From Hungatella sp. UBA7603 (GTDB lineage: Bacteria > Bacillota > Clostridia > Lachnospirales > Lachnospiraceae), in assembly GCA_002478865.1 (NCBI GenBank), contig DLJZ01000016.1, positions 1 to 64,000 on the forward strand: 64,000 bases of DNA. Reading direction: 5' to 3'. The translations under genes and the position numbers were made by a program. This document shows positions 55,054-64,000 of this stretch, one piece after another (the first letter of the stretch is position 1; every line of letters begins with the position of its first letter). The notes beneath the pieces were generated by a model, which was not told the origin of the DNA, made no database searches, and was given only the letters and a program-made list of their open reading frames with translations.

Positions 55054-56101
55054 GTGTATGGCATTTATAAAGAAGCTGACGGGAACACGGCTTTTTCTGC
55101 CTATATTCTGTCTCTTTCTCGTGTTGTTGTCAAACCTGATAAAAACACCTGGATTTTTTGAAGTCACCCTTAAAAACGGGGTTTTATACGGCTACATCGT
55201 AGATGTTATCAACCGAGCTAGTGATTTGGTAATTCTGGCGGTTGGAATGACACTGGTAGTAGCTGCCTCTGGAGGTACGGATATCTCCGTAGGAGCTGTT
55301 ATGTCAGTGGCAGGAGCCGTTTGCTGCTTTATCTTATCTGGTGGACAGCAGTCTGTGAATGAATTTCAAAATCCTTATCTTTTAGGGGTGATGGCAGCGA
55401 TTATTGCTGGTATTTTATGTGGAAGCTTTAATGGATTTTTAGTGGCGAAGATGAAGATACAGCCCATGGTAGCCACCTTAATCTTATTTACAGCTGGACG
55501 AGGAATTGCACAGCTTATTACAAAAGGTCAGATTACTTACATACGTGTGGAATCTTATAAGAAGTTGGGTTCTAGCATACCTGGAATTCCAATTCCAACG
55601 CCTGTATTTGTGGCTGTTATTGTGGTTCTTCTTACTTATGTGCTATTAAAGAAAACTACATTAGGTGTGTACATACAGACCGTAGGAATCAATCCTAAGG
55701 CGTCTAGACTTATGGGAATTAATTCAACCATGATTATCTTCTTATCCTATGTATTTTGTGGTCTTTGCGCTGGGATCTCTGGTCTTGTAGCTTCTTCCAG
55801 AATCTATTCAGCAGACGCCAATAATATTGGACTTAACCTGGAACTAGATGCAATTCTTGCGGTAGCTTTAGGTGGAAATAGTTTGGGAGGCGGTAAATTC
55901 TCTCTTCTTGGTAGCGTAATTGGTGCCTATACCATTCAGGCCTTAAGCACCACTCTTTATGCCATGGGAGTATCTCCTGACCAGATTCCAGTTTATAAGG
56001 CAGCCGTGGTAGTTATAATTGTTGCCCTACAGTCCACAGAACTTAAGAGAATGGTGAAACGGCTGCAAACCGAACGTGCAGCAGGAAAGAAGGTGGCCTA
56101 G
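55046..56101 (+). CDS. sugar ABC transporter permease (YtfT-like)
   Basis: 351 aa from ATG 55046, GGAGGTGG upstream. RbsC-family permease with about 8-10 hydrophobic segments; GGTDISVGAVMSVAGAV and ALGGNSLGGGKFSLLGSVIGA are characteristic. The second permease gene starts right after its stop codon. Works with the neighbouring permease as the membrane pore. Confidence 0.88.
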   Translation: MNKCMAFIKKLTGTRLFLPIFCLFLVLLSNLIKTPGFFEVTLKNGVLYGYIVDVINRASDLVILAVGMTLVVAASGGTDISVGAVMSVAGAVCCFILSGGQQSVNEFQNPYLLGVMAAIIAGILCGSFNGFLVAKMKIQPMVATLILFTAGRGIAQLITKGQITYIRVESYKKLGSSIPGIPIPTPVFVAVIVVLLTYVLLKKTTLGVYIQTVGINPKASRLMGINSTMIIFLSYVFCGLCAGISGLVASSRIYSADANNIGLNLELDAILAVALGGNSLGGGKFSLLGSVIGAYTIQALSTTLYAMGVSPDQIPVYKAAVVVIIVALQSTELKRMVKRLQTERAAGKKVA

Positions 56102-57118
56102 ATGAAGAAATTGGGTAAATTAGACGGAAAAGTATTCCTTCTCATCATTACAATCGTTCTTTTCGTAGCCATGTATCTGGCCGGTATCATCATTTTTAAT
56201 AGCAAGGGCTTTGCAAAACCTCAGGTATTTTTAAATCTGTTCATATCCAATGCCGGTCTTATCGTAATTGCGGCTGGAATGACCATGGTCATGATAACAG
56301 GCGGTATTGATATTTCCGTTGGTTCTGTGGTAGCACTCGCCTGTATGATGCTGGCTTGGATGATGGAGCTTAAGGGCATGGGTGCAGTTCCAGCTCTGAT
56401 TATCGTATTAATTATGGGTCTTGTATTTGGTTTGGTTCAGGGATATCTGATTGCATATTTAAAGCTTCAACCCTTTATTGTCACTTTGGCAGGTATGTTC
56501 TTTGCCAGAGGTATGACAGCCATTATCAGTCAGGATATGATCAGTATAAAGAATGAACTGTTCTTACAATGGGCGAAAAGCAAAATCAACTTAACTTTTC
56601 TTGGTGGGGCGGTAAATAAAAAGGGTGTGGTAAATTATCCTTTTATTTATCCCAGTGTCATCATTGCTCTGGTGATTTTAGTTATAGTGTTTGTGGTTTT
56701 AAAGTATACAAAATTTGGTCGAACCATCTATGCCATCGGTGGCAGTGAGCAGTCGGCTCTTATGATGGGAATTAACGTGAGACGTACTAAGCTTTACGTA
56801 TATGTGATCAATGGATTTTTATGTGCCCTTGGAGGATTCCTCTTCTGTTTAAATACCTGCGCTGGATTTGTGGAGCAGGCAAAGGGCTTTGAGATGGAAG
56901 CCATTGCATCGGCAGTTATTGGTGGGACCTTGCTGACCGGAGGCGTTGGTAATGTATTTGGAAGTTTGTTCGGGGTACTGATTAAGGGTACCATCGAGAC
57001 CTTTATCACCTTCCAGGGAACACTTTCTTCCTGGTGGACCAAGATTACCATAGCTGCGTTATTGGCATTCTTTATTATTCTTCAAAGTTTATTTGCAAAG
57101 GCAAAGGAAAAACGATAA
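56102..57118 (+). CDS. sugar ABC transporter permease (YjfF-like)
   Basis: 338 aa, ATG directly after the previous stop codon. Second RbsC-type permease: AGMTMVMITGGIDISVGSVVALA and AVIGGTLLTGGVGNVFGSLFGVLIKG. Binding protein, double ATPase and two different permeases reproduce the gene order of the ytfQ-ytfR-ytfT-yjfF system, so a galactofuranose-like or other furanose substrate is plausible. Confidence 0.88.
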   Translation: MKKLGKLDGKVFLLIITIVLFVAMYLAGIIIFNSKGFAKPQVFLNLFISNAGLIVIAAGMTMVMITGGIDISVGSVVALACMMLAWMMELKGMGAVPALIIVLIMGLVFGLVQGYLIAYLKLQPFIVTLAGMFFARGMTAIISQDMISIKNELFLQWAKSKINLTFLGGAVNKKGVVNYPFIYPSVIIALVILVIVFVVLKYTKFGRTIYAIGGSEQSALMMGINVRRTKLYVYVINGFLCALGGFLFCLNTCAGFVEQAKGFEMEAIASAVIGGTLLTGGVGNVFGSLFGVLIKGTIETFITFQGTLSSWWTKITIAALLAFFIILQSLFAKAKEKR

Positions 57119-57156
57119 GAGAGTGTTGCAAAAAGTCTTGTCGGAATAAATGTATA

Positions 57157-57235
57157 AAAAATACGTCTTGGTTGGCTGTAAAATGGTGTCCTATTGACGG
57201 GGAGCACACCAAAAGCCAGTACCAAGGCGTATTTT
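57157..57235 (+). terminator. terminator after the YtfQ-like ABC operon
   Basis: A stem of about 15 bases (AAAATACGTCTTGGT with ACCAAGGCGTATTTT, one wobble) closes a long hairpin with inner TGGTGT/ACACCA. The T-rich arm serves as tail. No gene lies between 57119 and 57319. Confidence 0.7.
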
Positions 57236-57319
57236 CACGTGATTCATTTGATCTCATTTATAAGCTGCCATTATAGATTCATATAGCGACAACCTTTTAT
57301 GGGAATGGAGGTGTTTATA

Positions 57320-58063
57320 CTATAGTTCACTCCGGTATTCGCTGGGGCTGATGCCATAGACATGCTTAAAGGTCTTGCTAAAATGAAACGGATCAAGGTA
57401 ACCCGTGAGCTGGCTGATATCTGCAATGGATAGCTCTGGGTTGCGAAGAAGCTGTTTTGAGATGCTGAGTCTGTGGTTTCTTAAATACTTGGATTGGGTG
57501 ATTCCAGAATACTTTAAAAAGATCTTACTTAAGTAAGACATGGAGAATCCAAATTCCGAGGCCAGTGAGGTAAAATCAATCTGGTTTTGATAATTCTTAT
57601 GAATGTATTCCTTTACCAGTTCCACGATTTCCTTTGCCCTGTTTGGAGAGTGAAGGAGAGTAGCGGCATCAAACTGATCTCTGGATGCGAGAAGCTTGGT
57701 TTCAAGGGCAGATAAGGTAATAGCCAGCTCATCATAATTAACAGGTTTTAGTAAATAGTTGCTGACTTCATACCGCATGGCTTCTTTTGCATATCCAAAG
57801 TCATTATAACCGCTTATGATGACAAAGAGAATGAAGGGATATTTTTCATGAACCTGTTTTGCTAGTGAAAGACCATCCATCTCCGGCATACGGATATCTG
57901 TAACGATGACATTGGGCAGATATTCTTCTGCAAACTTAAAACCCTCCAGTCCGTTGGAAGCAATCCCAACCACTTCAAAGGAAGGGTTTAACTGTTCGAT
58001 TTTTTTCGCAATGTTTTTGGCAATTAAGGATTCATCCTCAACCACCAGCACTGAATATCTCAT
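57320..58063 (-). CDS. YesN-like response regulator (AraC output)
   Basis: 247 aa. Receiver with phospho-Asp56 (VIVTDIRMPEMDGLSLA) and KPVNY, then a compact AraC-type DNA-binding domain (FTSLASEFGFSMSYLSKIFLKYSG and PFHFSKTFKHVYGISPSEYR). It lacks the long middle domain of the regulator at 49 kb. Overlaps the kinase gene by 4 bases. Inferred controller of the divergent ABC/GH31 operon. Confidence 0.9.
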   Translation of the reverse strand: MRYSVLVVEDESLIAKNIAKKIEQLNPSFEVVGIASNGLEGFKFAEEYLPNVIVTDIRMPEMDGLSLAKQVHEKYPFILFVIISGYNDFGYAKEAMRYEVSNYLLKPVNYDELAITLSALETKLLASRDQFDAATLLHSPNRAKEIVELVKEYIHKNYQNQIDFTSLASEFGFSMSYLSKIFLKYSGITQSKYLRNHRLSISKQLLRNPELSIADISQLTGYLDPFHFSKTFKHVYGISPSEYRSEL

Positions 58064-59886
58064 GGAATGATACCTCCTATGACTACAATTGCTCCGTGGG
58101 GCACGTTGTTGCTTAGTTTAAAGATGTGCTTGCCTTTATATAAAATCTTGAAACGGATGTATATGTTCATCAGTCCCATTCCATCTATTTCCAGGTTGGG
58201 AAGTGCGCTGTTTTTCTCAATCAGAGCAATCTTTTTTTGGAGATCATCAAGATCTTCTTTTGTAAATCCTGGTCCATTATCCTTAATCTGAATCTCCCAA
58301 TAAGTGTTTGTGAGAATTCCTAAAATCTTCACGTTCCATGGGGGGCTTGACTTGGTGGAATACTTAATGGCGTTTTCTACAATCAATTGAAGACAAAGCT
58401 TGGGTAGACGAACCTCTTGCATTGCCTCTGGAATATCAAATTCAAACTGAAGATTTTCGTGGTATCTGACTTTCATACATTCCAGATAATCCTGGGTGTG
58501 AGACAGTTCATCCTTTAGTGAGACAAGCTGTTCCTCGTCAGAGGAAATGTATCTTAAGATTCGTGAAATGGTCTGGCACATCATGATAATTTCGTGATTC
58601 ATATTTTCATCGGCCATAGCCTGTATGGTTGCCAGGGAATTGTATAGAAAATGAGGATTCATTTGGGCCTGGAGAGCCAGCATCTTGGACTGCATATCAC
58701 TGTTTTGAAGCTGCAATTCCCGTTCCATAGAGGTTCTGGCCTGCGTTTGCATCTTTAATAAGGCTTGATATAAGGTGTTTACTTCGGTGATGCCAAGGTC
58801 CATCTCCTCAAACGCTGTACCTTTTTCTTCCCCTGTAAGCTGGAAGGTCCTAACCTGATTGTAGATTTTATAAAGGGGAGTGGCAATTCTTCTGGAGATT
58901 AAATAAGAGACCAAAACCGTTATGACCATAACGAAAAACAAAAGCATTAAGTTAGTGGAAATATACTGGTAGATGGGTTGCATCAACATCTGGTTATCAA
59001 TAATCAGTGCGGTGATAAATCCGGTATAATCCGAGGTGGTATAAATGATGTATTTGTTCTCTGATTTTAGATAAATGGGGGTCTTGCTTAGATCCTTTGA
59101 TGGGTCTTTTAATTGTTCTGTTATGAGGTTAAAGTATAGTTCTTGATGTTCAATCCCCCCGGTAGAATAAACGGTTTTCCCATCCGGACTGTAGAGGTAA
59201 ACCTCCTCGTCATAGGGACTTTTAAAGGCGGTAATTGCATTGGCTACGCTTTTAAAGGATTTCTTAACTTCCACAATACCCTGAGGAATATTAAGAGGAC
59301 TGTAAAATACCCGGCAGAGGGAAATGAAGTTGTTGTCTCCAGGATAGGAATAATAACGGCCTAGCTTGTCATCTTTTTCACAGTAGATATACTTCTTACC
59401 TTCTAACTGAGTGACCTGGTCATACCAGTCTCTACTGGAGGCGCTTTCCTTTGAGGTGGTATTGTCAAGACCTACGCCAAATTTCCCGCTGTCTAAGGAA
59501 TAGAGATAAGTCTGGTCCGCAGGAGAGTTTGGTCCGATCATTGCAATAATTAGGTCGTAAAGGATTTTCGTATTGTTAATGCTTTCATAGATCTCATTGG
59601 AGCTTAAGGTGCTGTCCTGATAATTGAGATAGGTTCCGAACTTTTCTTTTATGAGGTTGGAATATATGATATTCTGGGATACAGTATCCAAATCGTGAAT
59701 GACCGATTCAAAGTTGTCCATAATGATGGCGGCATTGTTTTGAAGGGTTGAGAAGGCACTGGTTTTTAGTTTCGTGGTTTCGGTTGCGATAGTGTGAATG
59801 GTAAAGGAAAGGATTACAACGATAAACAAAGCGGTATAGGGGAGAAAAAGCGTCTGCATAATGCTTTGTTTCTTGGGATTTTTCAT
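58060..59886 (-). CDS. YesM-like sensor histidine kinase
   Basis: 608 aa. A membrane segment at ~13-32, a dCACHE-like extracellular region (about 35-290, GKKYIYCEKDDKLGRYYSYPGDNNF), a second membrane segment near 300-320 and HAMP, then the kinase with phospho-His412 (MNPHFLYNSLATIQ), IVENAIKYS and DNGPGF. ATG 59886 has no nearby ribosome binding site; GGAAGGAGAG lies ~25 bases away behind a small GCCC/GGGC hairpin. Divergent from the binding-protein gene. Confidence 0.88.
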   Translation of the reverse strand: MKNPKKQSIMQTLFLPYTALFIVVILSFTIHTIATETTKLKTSAFSTLQNNAAIIMDNFESVIHDLDTVSQNIIYSNLIKEKFGTYLNYQDSTLSSNEIYESINNTKILYDLIIAMIGPNSPADQTYLYSLDSGKFGVGLDNTTSKESASSRDWYDQVTQLEGKKYIYCEKDDKLGRYYSYPGDNNFISLCRVFYSPLNIPQGIVEVKKSFKSVANAITAFKSPYDEEVYLYSPDGKTVYSTGGIEHQELYFNLITEQLKDPSKDLSKTPIYLKSENKYIIYTTSDYTGFITALIIDNQMLMQPIYQYISTNLMLLFFVMVITVLVSYLISRRIATPLYKIYNQVRTFQLTGEEKGTAFEEMDLGITEVNTLYQALLKMQTQARTSMERELQLQNSDMQSKMLALQAQMNPHFLYNSLATIQAMADENMNHEIIMMCQTISRILRYISSDEEQLVSLKDELSHTQDYLECMKVRYHENLQFEFDIPEAMQEVRLPKLCLQLIVENAIKYSTKSSPPWNVKILGILTNTYWEIQIKDNGPGFTKEDLDDLQKKIALIEKNSALPNLEIDGMGLMNIYIRFKILYKGKHIFKLSNNVPHGAIVVIGGIIP

Positions 59887-59970
59887 TATAATTGCTGCCC
59901 GTTTGGGCTCTCCTTCCCCGATTTTTTGCTATTGGTTAAAAATATACATGAAAAAGGATCGGAATGTTCA

Positions 59971-60000
59971 TTCAAAAATGTATATATTACACTATATAAT
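59971..60000 (+). promoter_or_regulatory. promoter of the second sugar ABC operon
   Basis: TATAAT at 59995-60000 with a poor TTCAAA -35 18 bases upstream, as expected for an activator-dependent promoter. It lies in the 162-base divergent gap next to the YesM/YesN genes. Confidence 0.55.
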
Positions 60001-60048
60001 ACAGATAACAAATGAAAAGTCAATATAAAATTTTGGGGAGGTATTTTT

Positions 60049-61407
60049 ATGAAGCTTAGAAAGTTAGCTGTATTAAGCCTTACAATGGCAGCCGCACTTG
60101 TCTTTTCCGGATGCTCTAAGGTGGAGAGCGGGACAGGGGGAAGTACTGCTGCAGGTGGAAGTTCCTTAGAAGAGACAAAGGACACATCAGCAAAGGGGAA
60201 AGATAATGTGACCTTGTCTTTTATGGCCAGCCAGGACTGGATTCAGGACGCAGAAATTGAACTATCAAAGAAATTTACTGAGGAGACTGGAATCAAGGTG
60301 GATTATCAGATTATTCCTTCTGACCAGTACGTCAACCTTTTGATGACGAAACTTAATACCGGGGAATGTACCGATATCTTTGGTGCTCAGAGTGGAAAGT
60401 TTGATATCAAAGCACAGATCAATGTGGAGAAGAATGCTTTGGATTTAAGTGGAACCTCCTGGGGCAGTCAGGTGGAGCCACTGGTGGCGGATGAGCTTTC
60501 GGTAGATAAAAAGCTTTATGGTCAGCCAATTCAGGATGTCTCCTCCGTATGGGCCATTGCTTATAATAAGCAGATCTTTCAGAAATTAAACCTGGAAATC
60601 CCAACGGATTATCAAAGCTTTACAAAGGTTTGCGATGCCATTGCGGCGGCAGGAATCACTCCAGTCTACGAATGTGTTTCTGATGGCTGGCATCATACCT
60701 TGTGGCTTCCAGAAGCAGGCGTTCAGGCAGAGAGTAAGGAACCTGGAATCGTAGAGAAATGGAACGAGAACAAGGCAACGTTTGAAGGGGATGCAACCCT
60801 GACCACAATCTTAACCCAGATCAATGAAATGGTATCCAAAGGTTATTGGGGGGAAGATTACATGTCAAATACTTATGCAGATTCTGCAAAGAACATTGCC
60901 TCAGGAAAATACGCCATGACAATTGCAAACCAGGGATTTGGTGTAGAAGTCAATAAGATTAATACGGAAATCGCTATCGATGATATTGGTTATTTCGTAA
61001 TCCCACTTGCTGACAACCAGACCTTAAATGTAAATCCCGCAGGACCGGCAAGATTTGTATTCAGTGGTACCAAGCATAAAGCAGAGGCTGAGCAGTACCT
61101 GGAATTCCTTGCAAAAGAAGAGAACCTGACATACTTAACAGAACATGTTGGCAAATTCAATAAGCTTCCTTTTAAGAATGCAAAAAGCAGGTACACAGAA
61201 ACCGTTCAGGAGTTTTATGACCGTTACCCCAACAAAGGAACTGTAGTTCAGACGGCAGTCAAATACGTAAATCCACAGTGGAGCGAAATGGGAGCAAATC
61301 TTTCTGCCATGATCGTAGGAGAGATGAAGCCGGCTGAGGTATTAAAATCCATTGATGAAGTAAGAGCACAGCAAGCAAAGGCCGCAGGGGACCCTGCTTG
61401 GAAATGA
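60049..61407 (+). CDS. extracellular carbohydrate-binding lipoprotein (CUT1 type)
   Basis: 452 aa, GGGGAGG before ATG 60049. Lipobox FSGC with Cys22. The mature part begins after a Ser/Gly/Thr-rich linker (TLSFMASQDWIQDAEIELSKKFTEETGIKVDYQII) in the style of MalE/UgpB-family proteins. GKYAMTIANQGFGVEVN is the usual mid region. Binds an oligosaccharide for the following permeases. Confidence 0.9.
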   Translation: MKLRKLAVLSLTMAAALVFSGCSKVESGTGGSTAAGGSSLEETKDTSAKGKDNVTLSFMASQDWIQDAEIELSKKFTEETGIKVDYQIIPSDQYVNLLMTKLNTGECTDIFGAQSGKFDIKAQINVEKNALDLSGTSWGSQVEPLVADELSVDKKLYGQPIQDVSSVWAIAYNKQIFQKLNLEIPTDYQSFTKVCDAIAAAGITPVYECVSDGWHHTLWLPEAGVQAESKEPGIVEKWNENKATFEGDATLTTILTQINEMVSKGYWGEDYMSNTYADSAKNIASGKYAMTIANQGFGVEVNKINTEIAIDDIGYFVIPLADNQTLNVNPAGPARFVFSGTKHKAEAEQYLEFLAKEENLTYLTEHVGKFNKLPFKNAKSRYTETVQEFYDRYPNKGTVVQTAVKYVNPQWSEMGANLSAMIVGEMKPAEVLKSIDEVRAQQAKAAGDPAWK

Positions 61408-61441
61408 CAACCTGGAATTCTCTTTAAGGTGAGTGAATACA

Positions 61442-62320
61442 ATGAATAAAAATAAGATCTACCCTATGTGGTTTGCCGTAGTGGCACTGCTGATCTACTC
61501 GGTTTTATTTGTCCTTCCTGGTCTCATTGGAATTGGATATTCCTTTACGGATTGGTCCTCTTATTCCAATCAGCTTCATTTTGTAGGACTGGAGAACTTT
61601 AAAACCGTCTTTTCCGCAGATGAAAACTACCTGAAAATTATTAAGAATACCCTGGTATTCACTCTTGGGACAACGATTATTAAAAATATGTTAGGACTGG
61701 CACTGGCGGTGCTGCTGACGAAATCCATCCGGTTGCTTAATTTCCACCGGGGAGTCATGTTTTTGCCCTCTGTGCTGTCCACCTTAATCCTTGGTATGAT
61801 TTTCACCTCCATACTAAATCCATCTTCTGGATTGTTAAATACGTTCTTACGGGATATGGGGCTTTCGGGGCTTGCAAAACCCTGGCTTACCAGCCCCCAC
61901 TATGCCTTTCAGTCTGTAATGGCAGTGGATATCTGGAGAGGAACCGGATACATCATGACGATCTTAATTGCCGGTATCCTTTCTATCTCCCAGGATTATT
62001 ATGAGGCTTGCAGCATTGATGGAGCCTCATCCTGGCAGAAGTTTCAATTTATCACACTTCCCCTACTTCTTCCTACCCTTGCGACCACAACCGTTTTGAA
62101 TGTAATTTATGGGCTTAAGGTCTTTGATATGATTTATGCCCTGACAAATGGAGGTCCGGGTAAGGCCACCACAGAGGTTTTATATACCGCTGTATTTAAA
62201 AAGTTTGGGACAGGTCAATATGCCATAGGTACCGCCTTATCATCTGTTATGTTTGTATTTATGGTAGTAATTGGATTCTTTATGATCCGTATGATGACGA
62301 AAGACGAGGTGCAGGAGTGA
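61442..62320 (+). CDS. carbohydrate ABC permease, MalF/UgpA type
   Basis: 292 aa from ATG 61442; GTG 61433 is an in-frame alternative. Six hydrophobic segments and the EAA loop YYEACSIDGASSWQKFQFITLPLL near 195. Pairs with the next permease. No ATPase lies in the operon, so a shared MsmX-type ATPase elsewhere is likely. Confidence 0.9.
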   Translation: MNKNKIYPMWFAVVALLIYSVLFVLPGLIGIGYSFTDWSSYSNQLHFVGLENFKTVFSADENYLKIIKNTLVFTLGTTIIKNMLGLALAVLLTKSIRLLNFHRGVMFLPSVLSTLILGMIFTSILNPSSGLLNTFLRDMGLSGLAKPWLTSPHYAFQSVMAVDIWRGTGYIMTILIAGILSISQDYYEACSIDGASSWQKFQFITLPLLLPTLATTTVLNVIYGLKVFDMIYALTNGGPGKATTEVLYTAVFKKFGTGQYAIGTALSSVMFVFMVVIGFFMIRMMTKDEVQE

Positions 62321-63147
62321 TGAAGGCGAAAAAACAGGCGGCAGCCATTGCCGCCAATGCCGGGGCGTGGCTGATTACAGCAATTTCACTTGTTCCATTT
62401 CTGCTTATTTTGCTAAACTCCTTTAAGGACAGTTTAGGGGCCTCTGAAATGAATCTTAAGCTTCCGGGGCTTCCGCTTCAATTTACCAATTTCCTGGTAG
62501 TGGTGGAAAAGGGGAAGCTTCTTACTTCTTTCTTTAATAGCTGTATCTACTCGGTGGCAAGTGTTTTTCTTTGTACAGTATTTGCCTCCATGGCTTCTTA
62601 TGTATTTTCAAGAAACAGGTCCAAGATAAACCGGATCTTATACCTTTACATGGTGCTGGGGATCACCATGCCTGTCAATTATGTGGCACTGACCAAGGTT
62701 ATGATGTTCCTTCATTTAAATAATTCAAGACTAGGAATCGTGCTTTTGTATACTGCCATGCAGTTGCCGTTTTCCATTTTCTTAATTCATGGTTTTGTGG
62801 CAAAGCTTCCGGTGGAGCTTGATGAGGCTGCCGTTATTGATGGATGTAGCCCAGTGCGATTATTTGTTTCAGTTATCTTGCCTCTTTTAAAACCTGCCAT
62901 TGCAACCGTGGTGGTGCTCACTTTTTTAAATACGTGGAATGAGTTTGTATCCCCTCTTTACTTTTTAAGCAGCTCCACAAAATGGCCCATGACACTGTCG
63001 GTTTATAACTTCTTTGGAATGTATTTTAAGGACTGGAATCTGGTTTGTGCCGATATTTTCCTCACCAGCTTACCGGTAATCCTGGTTTATCTCCTGGGAC
63101 AAAAATATATCGTATCTGGTATGACAGCCGGAGCCGTGAAAGGATAG
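62320..63147 (+). CDS. carbohydrate ABC permease, MalG/UgpE type
   Basis: 275 aa. Begins at ATG 62320, overlapping the previous stop codon by one base (GTG 62317 also possible). Six hydrophobic segments, EAA loop ELDEAAVIDGCSPVRLFVSVILPLL near 165. Second half of the pore for the ABC importer at this locus. Confidence 0.9.
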   Translation: MKAKKQAAAIAANAGAWLITAISLVPFLLILLNSFKDSLGASEMNLKLPGLPLQFTNFLVVVEKGKLLTSFFNSCIYSVASVFLCTVFASMASYVFSRNRSKINRILYLYMVLGITMPVNYVALTKVMMFLHLNNSRLGIVLLYTAMQLPFSIFLIHGFVAKLPVELDEAAVIDGCSPVRLFVSVILPLLKPAIATVVVLTFLNTWNEFVSPLYFLSSSTKWPMTLSVYNFFGMYFKDWNLVCADIFLTSLPVILVYLLGQKYIVSGMTAGAVKG

Positions 63148-63156
63148 GTAATCTCA

Positions 63157-64000
63157 TTGAGCCAACAAAATAAGGTCATGATAGAATCAGCAGATAAAAC
63201 GCTTACTTATGAAAGGATTGCTTCTGGCATTCTTCACTGTACCTGCCAAGTGACAGGAAGCGAAGTAATTCCCTCTCCCCTTGAGATAAAACCGCTTGTT
63301 TCTGGTACTTTGGAACATGTAATCACGGACTCCTCTCATGTGGTCACAAGTGGAGATCTTAAGGTGGAGATTGATAGAAAATCCGGAAGGACTTGCTGGA
63401 GTCATGAAAAGTCAGGAAAACTGCTTTTTGAGGAAACAGATCGGGAGTTAACTGAGATTCCTGTTTATGAGCATACCACCAAAGGGGAAGCCCCTGAGAT
63501 TAAGCGGGTGAAAACCGTGGATGGAGAGCGGAATTTCATCAGTAACCTGGTGTGTGAAACGGTGCGGACTGCTTACCGGGGGAAGCTGTCATTTGCCTGG
63601 CAAAAGGATGAGAAGCTTCATGGGCTGGGTCAGGGAGAGGAAGGAATCTATAATTATAGAGGAACTACCCAATATCTCTATCAGCACAACATGAGAATTC
63701 CCATTCCCTTTCTAATCTCTGACCGGGGGTATGGAATCTTGTTTGACTGCGGTTCCATCATGACCTTTAATGACGATGCAAGAGGTTCTTATTTATACTT
63801 TGATACAGTGGATCAGCTAAGCTATTACGTTATCTATGGTCCTGATTTTGATGAGATCATTAAGGGCTTTCGAGGGCTGACTGGAAGAGTACCCATGCTT
63901 CCCAAATGGTCCTTTGGTTATATCCAGTCAAAGGAGGCGTACCATACTCAGCAAGAGCTTATAGAAGTGGTAAGAGAGTACCGAAAGAGGAAGGTTCCCA
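63157..64000 (+). CDS. GH31 family glycosidase, partial (runs off the window)
   Basis: 281 codons seen, no stop. Start taken at TTG 63157, about 10 bases after an AGGATAGG stretch; ATG 63178 is an alternative with a poorer site. The N-terminal galactose-mutarotase-like beta-domain is followed by GLGQGEEGIYNYRGT, then RVPMLPKWSFGYIQSKEAYHTQQEL, the start of the GH31 catalytic barrel (alpha-glucosidase/alpha-xylosidase group). Catalytic Asp residues lie beyond the edge. Last visible gene of the ABC operon, so it probably cuts the imported sugar. Confidence 0.85.
   Translation, partial: MSQQNKVMIESADKTLTYERIASGILHCTCQVTGSEVIPSPLEIKPLVSGTLEHVITDSSHVVTSGDLKVEIDRKSGRTCWSHEKSGKLLFEETDRELTEIPVYEHTTKGEAPEIKRVKTVDGERNFISNLVCETVRTAYRGKLSFAWQKDEKLHGLGQGEEGIYNYRGTTQYLYQHNMRIPIPFLISDRGYGILFDCGSIMTFNDDARGSYLYFDTVDQLSYYVIYGPDFDEIIKGFRGLTGRVPMLPKWSFGYIQSKEAYHTQQELIEVVREYRKRKVP

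Overview
This window looks like chromosomal DNA of a low-GC, spore-forming Clostridia, most probably a Lachnospiraceae member of the Lacrimispora / Clostridium saccharolyticum type. That rests on protein style, the dipicolinate synthase genes, YesM/YesN-type two-component systems, many PTS and ABC sugar systems, and the gene order DUF951-rpsF-ssb-rpsR. No rRNA, tRNA, CRISPR array, transposase or integrase was seen.

Layout. 0-2.6 kb: a short gene end at the left edge, then a PadR regulator with a tandem flavodoxin-like protein. 2.6-4.9 kb: a Kup potassium transporter on the minus strand, with a strong promoter, a leader that looks like a yybP-ykoY (Mn2+) riboswitch, and a terminator before the gene. 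5.0-5.95 kb: a divergent XRE/Cro-like pair around repeated operator-like boxes. 6.1-10.8 kb: an RpiR regulator and a fructose-type PTS operon (1-phosphofructokinase, EIIBCA, class II aldolase). 11-17.3 kb: a GNAT enzyme, dipicolinate synthase dpaAB divergent from dapA (the DPA branch of spore formation), an amidohydrolase and a dCACHE chemoreceptor. 17.4-24.6 kb: a HPr-like protein without the phospho-histidine, an AraC regulator, a zinc-ribbon membrane protein, DUF2156 and Eis-type acetyltransferase genes, Sir2, an aldo/keto reductase and the ribosomal rpsF-ssb-rpsR operon.

24.6-40 kb is accessory DNA. It is AT-rich to about 31 kb. It is a run of mostly unrelated single genes, nearly all on the plus strand (YcxB-like, DUF6678-like, GNATs, a phosphoribosyltransferase-like orphan, VOC proteins, MBL hydrolase, HIT protein, a cell-wall-binding-repeat protein on the minus strand, ICMT-like, coiled-coil, DJ-1, RpiB-like, nitroreductase, serine hydrolase). 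Four consecutive gaps at 25.7-28.6 kb carry the same 18-base motif, which suggests cassette-like gene gain. Gene remnants lie at 36.3 and 42.1 kb.

40-48.9 kb: an ArsR-MATE efflux pair, then a beta-glucoside locus. licT and the PTS gene bglP each follow an antiterminator/terminator switch, and bglA and a lipoprotein carboxylesterase follow. 49-57.2 kb: a YesN/YesM pair followed by a YtfQ-YtfR-YtfT-YjfF-like (galactofuranose-type) ABC importer. 57.3-64 kb: a second YesM/YesN pair, divergent from a carbohydrate ABC importer (binding protein plus two permeases) and a GH31 glycosidase that runs off the window. Overall, much of the window serves sensing, import and hydrolysis of plant or microbial glycans in an anaerobic fermenter.
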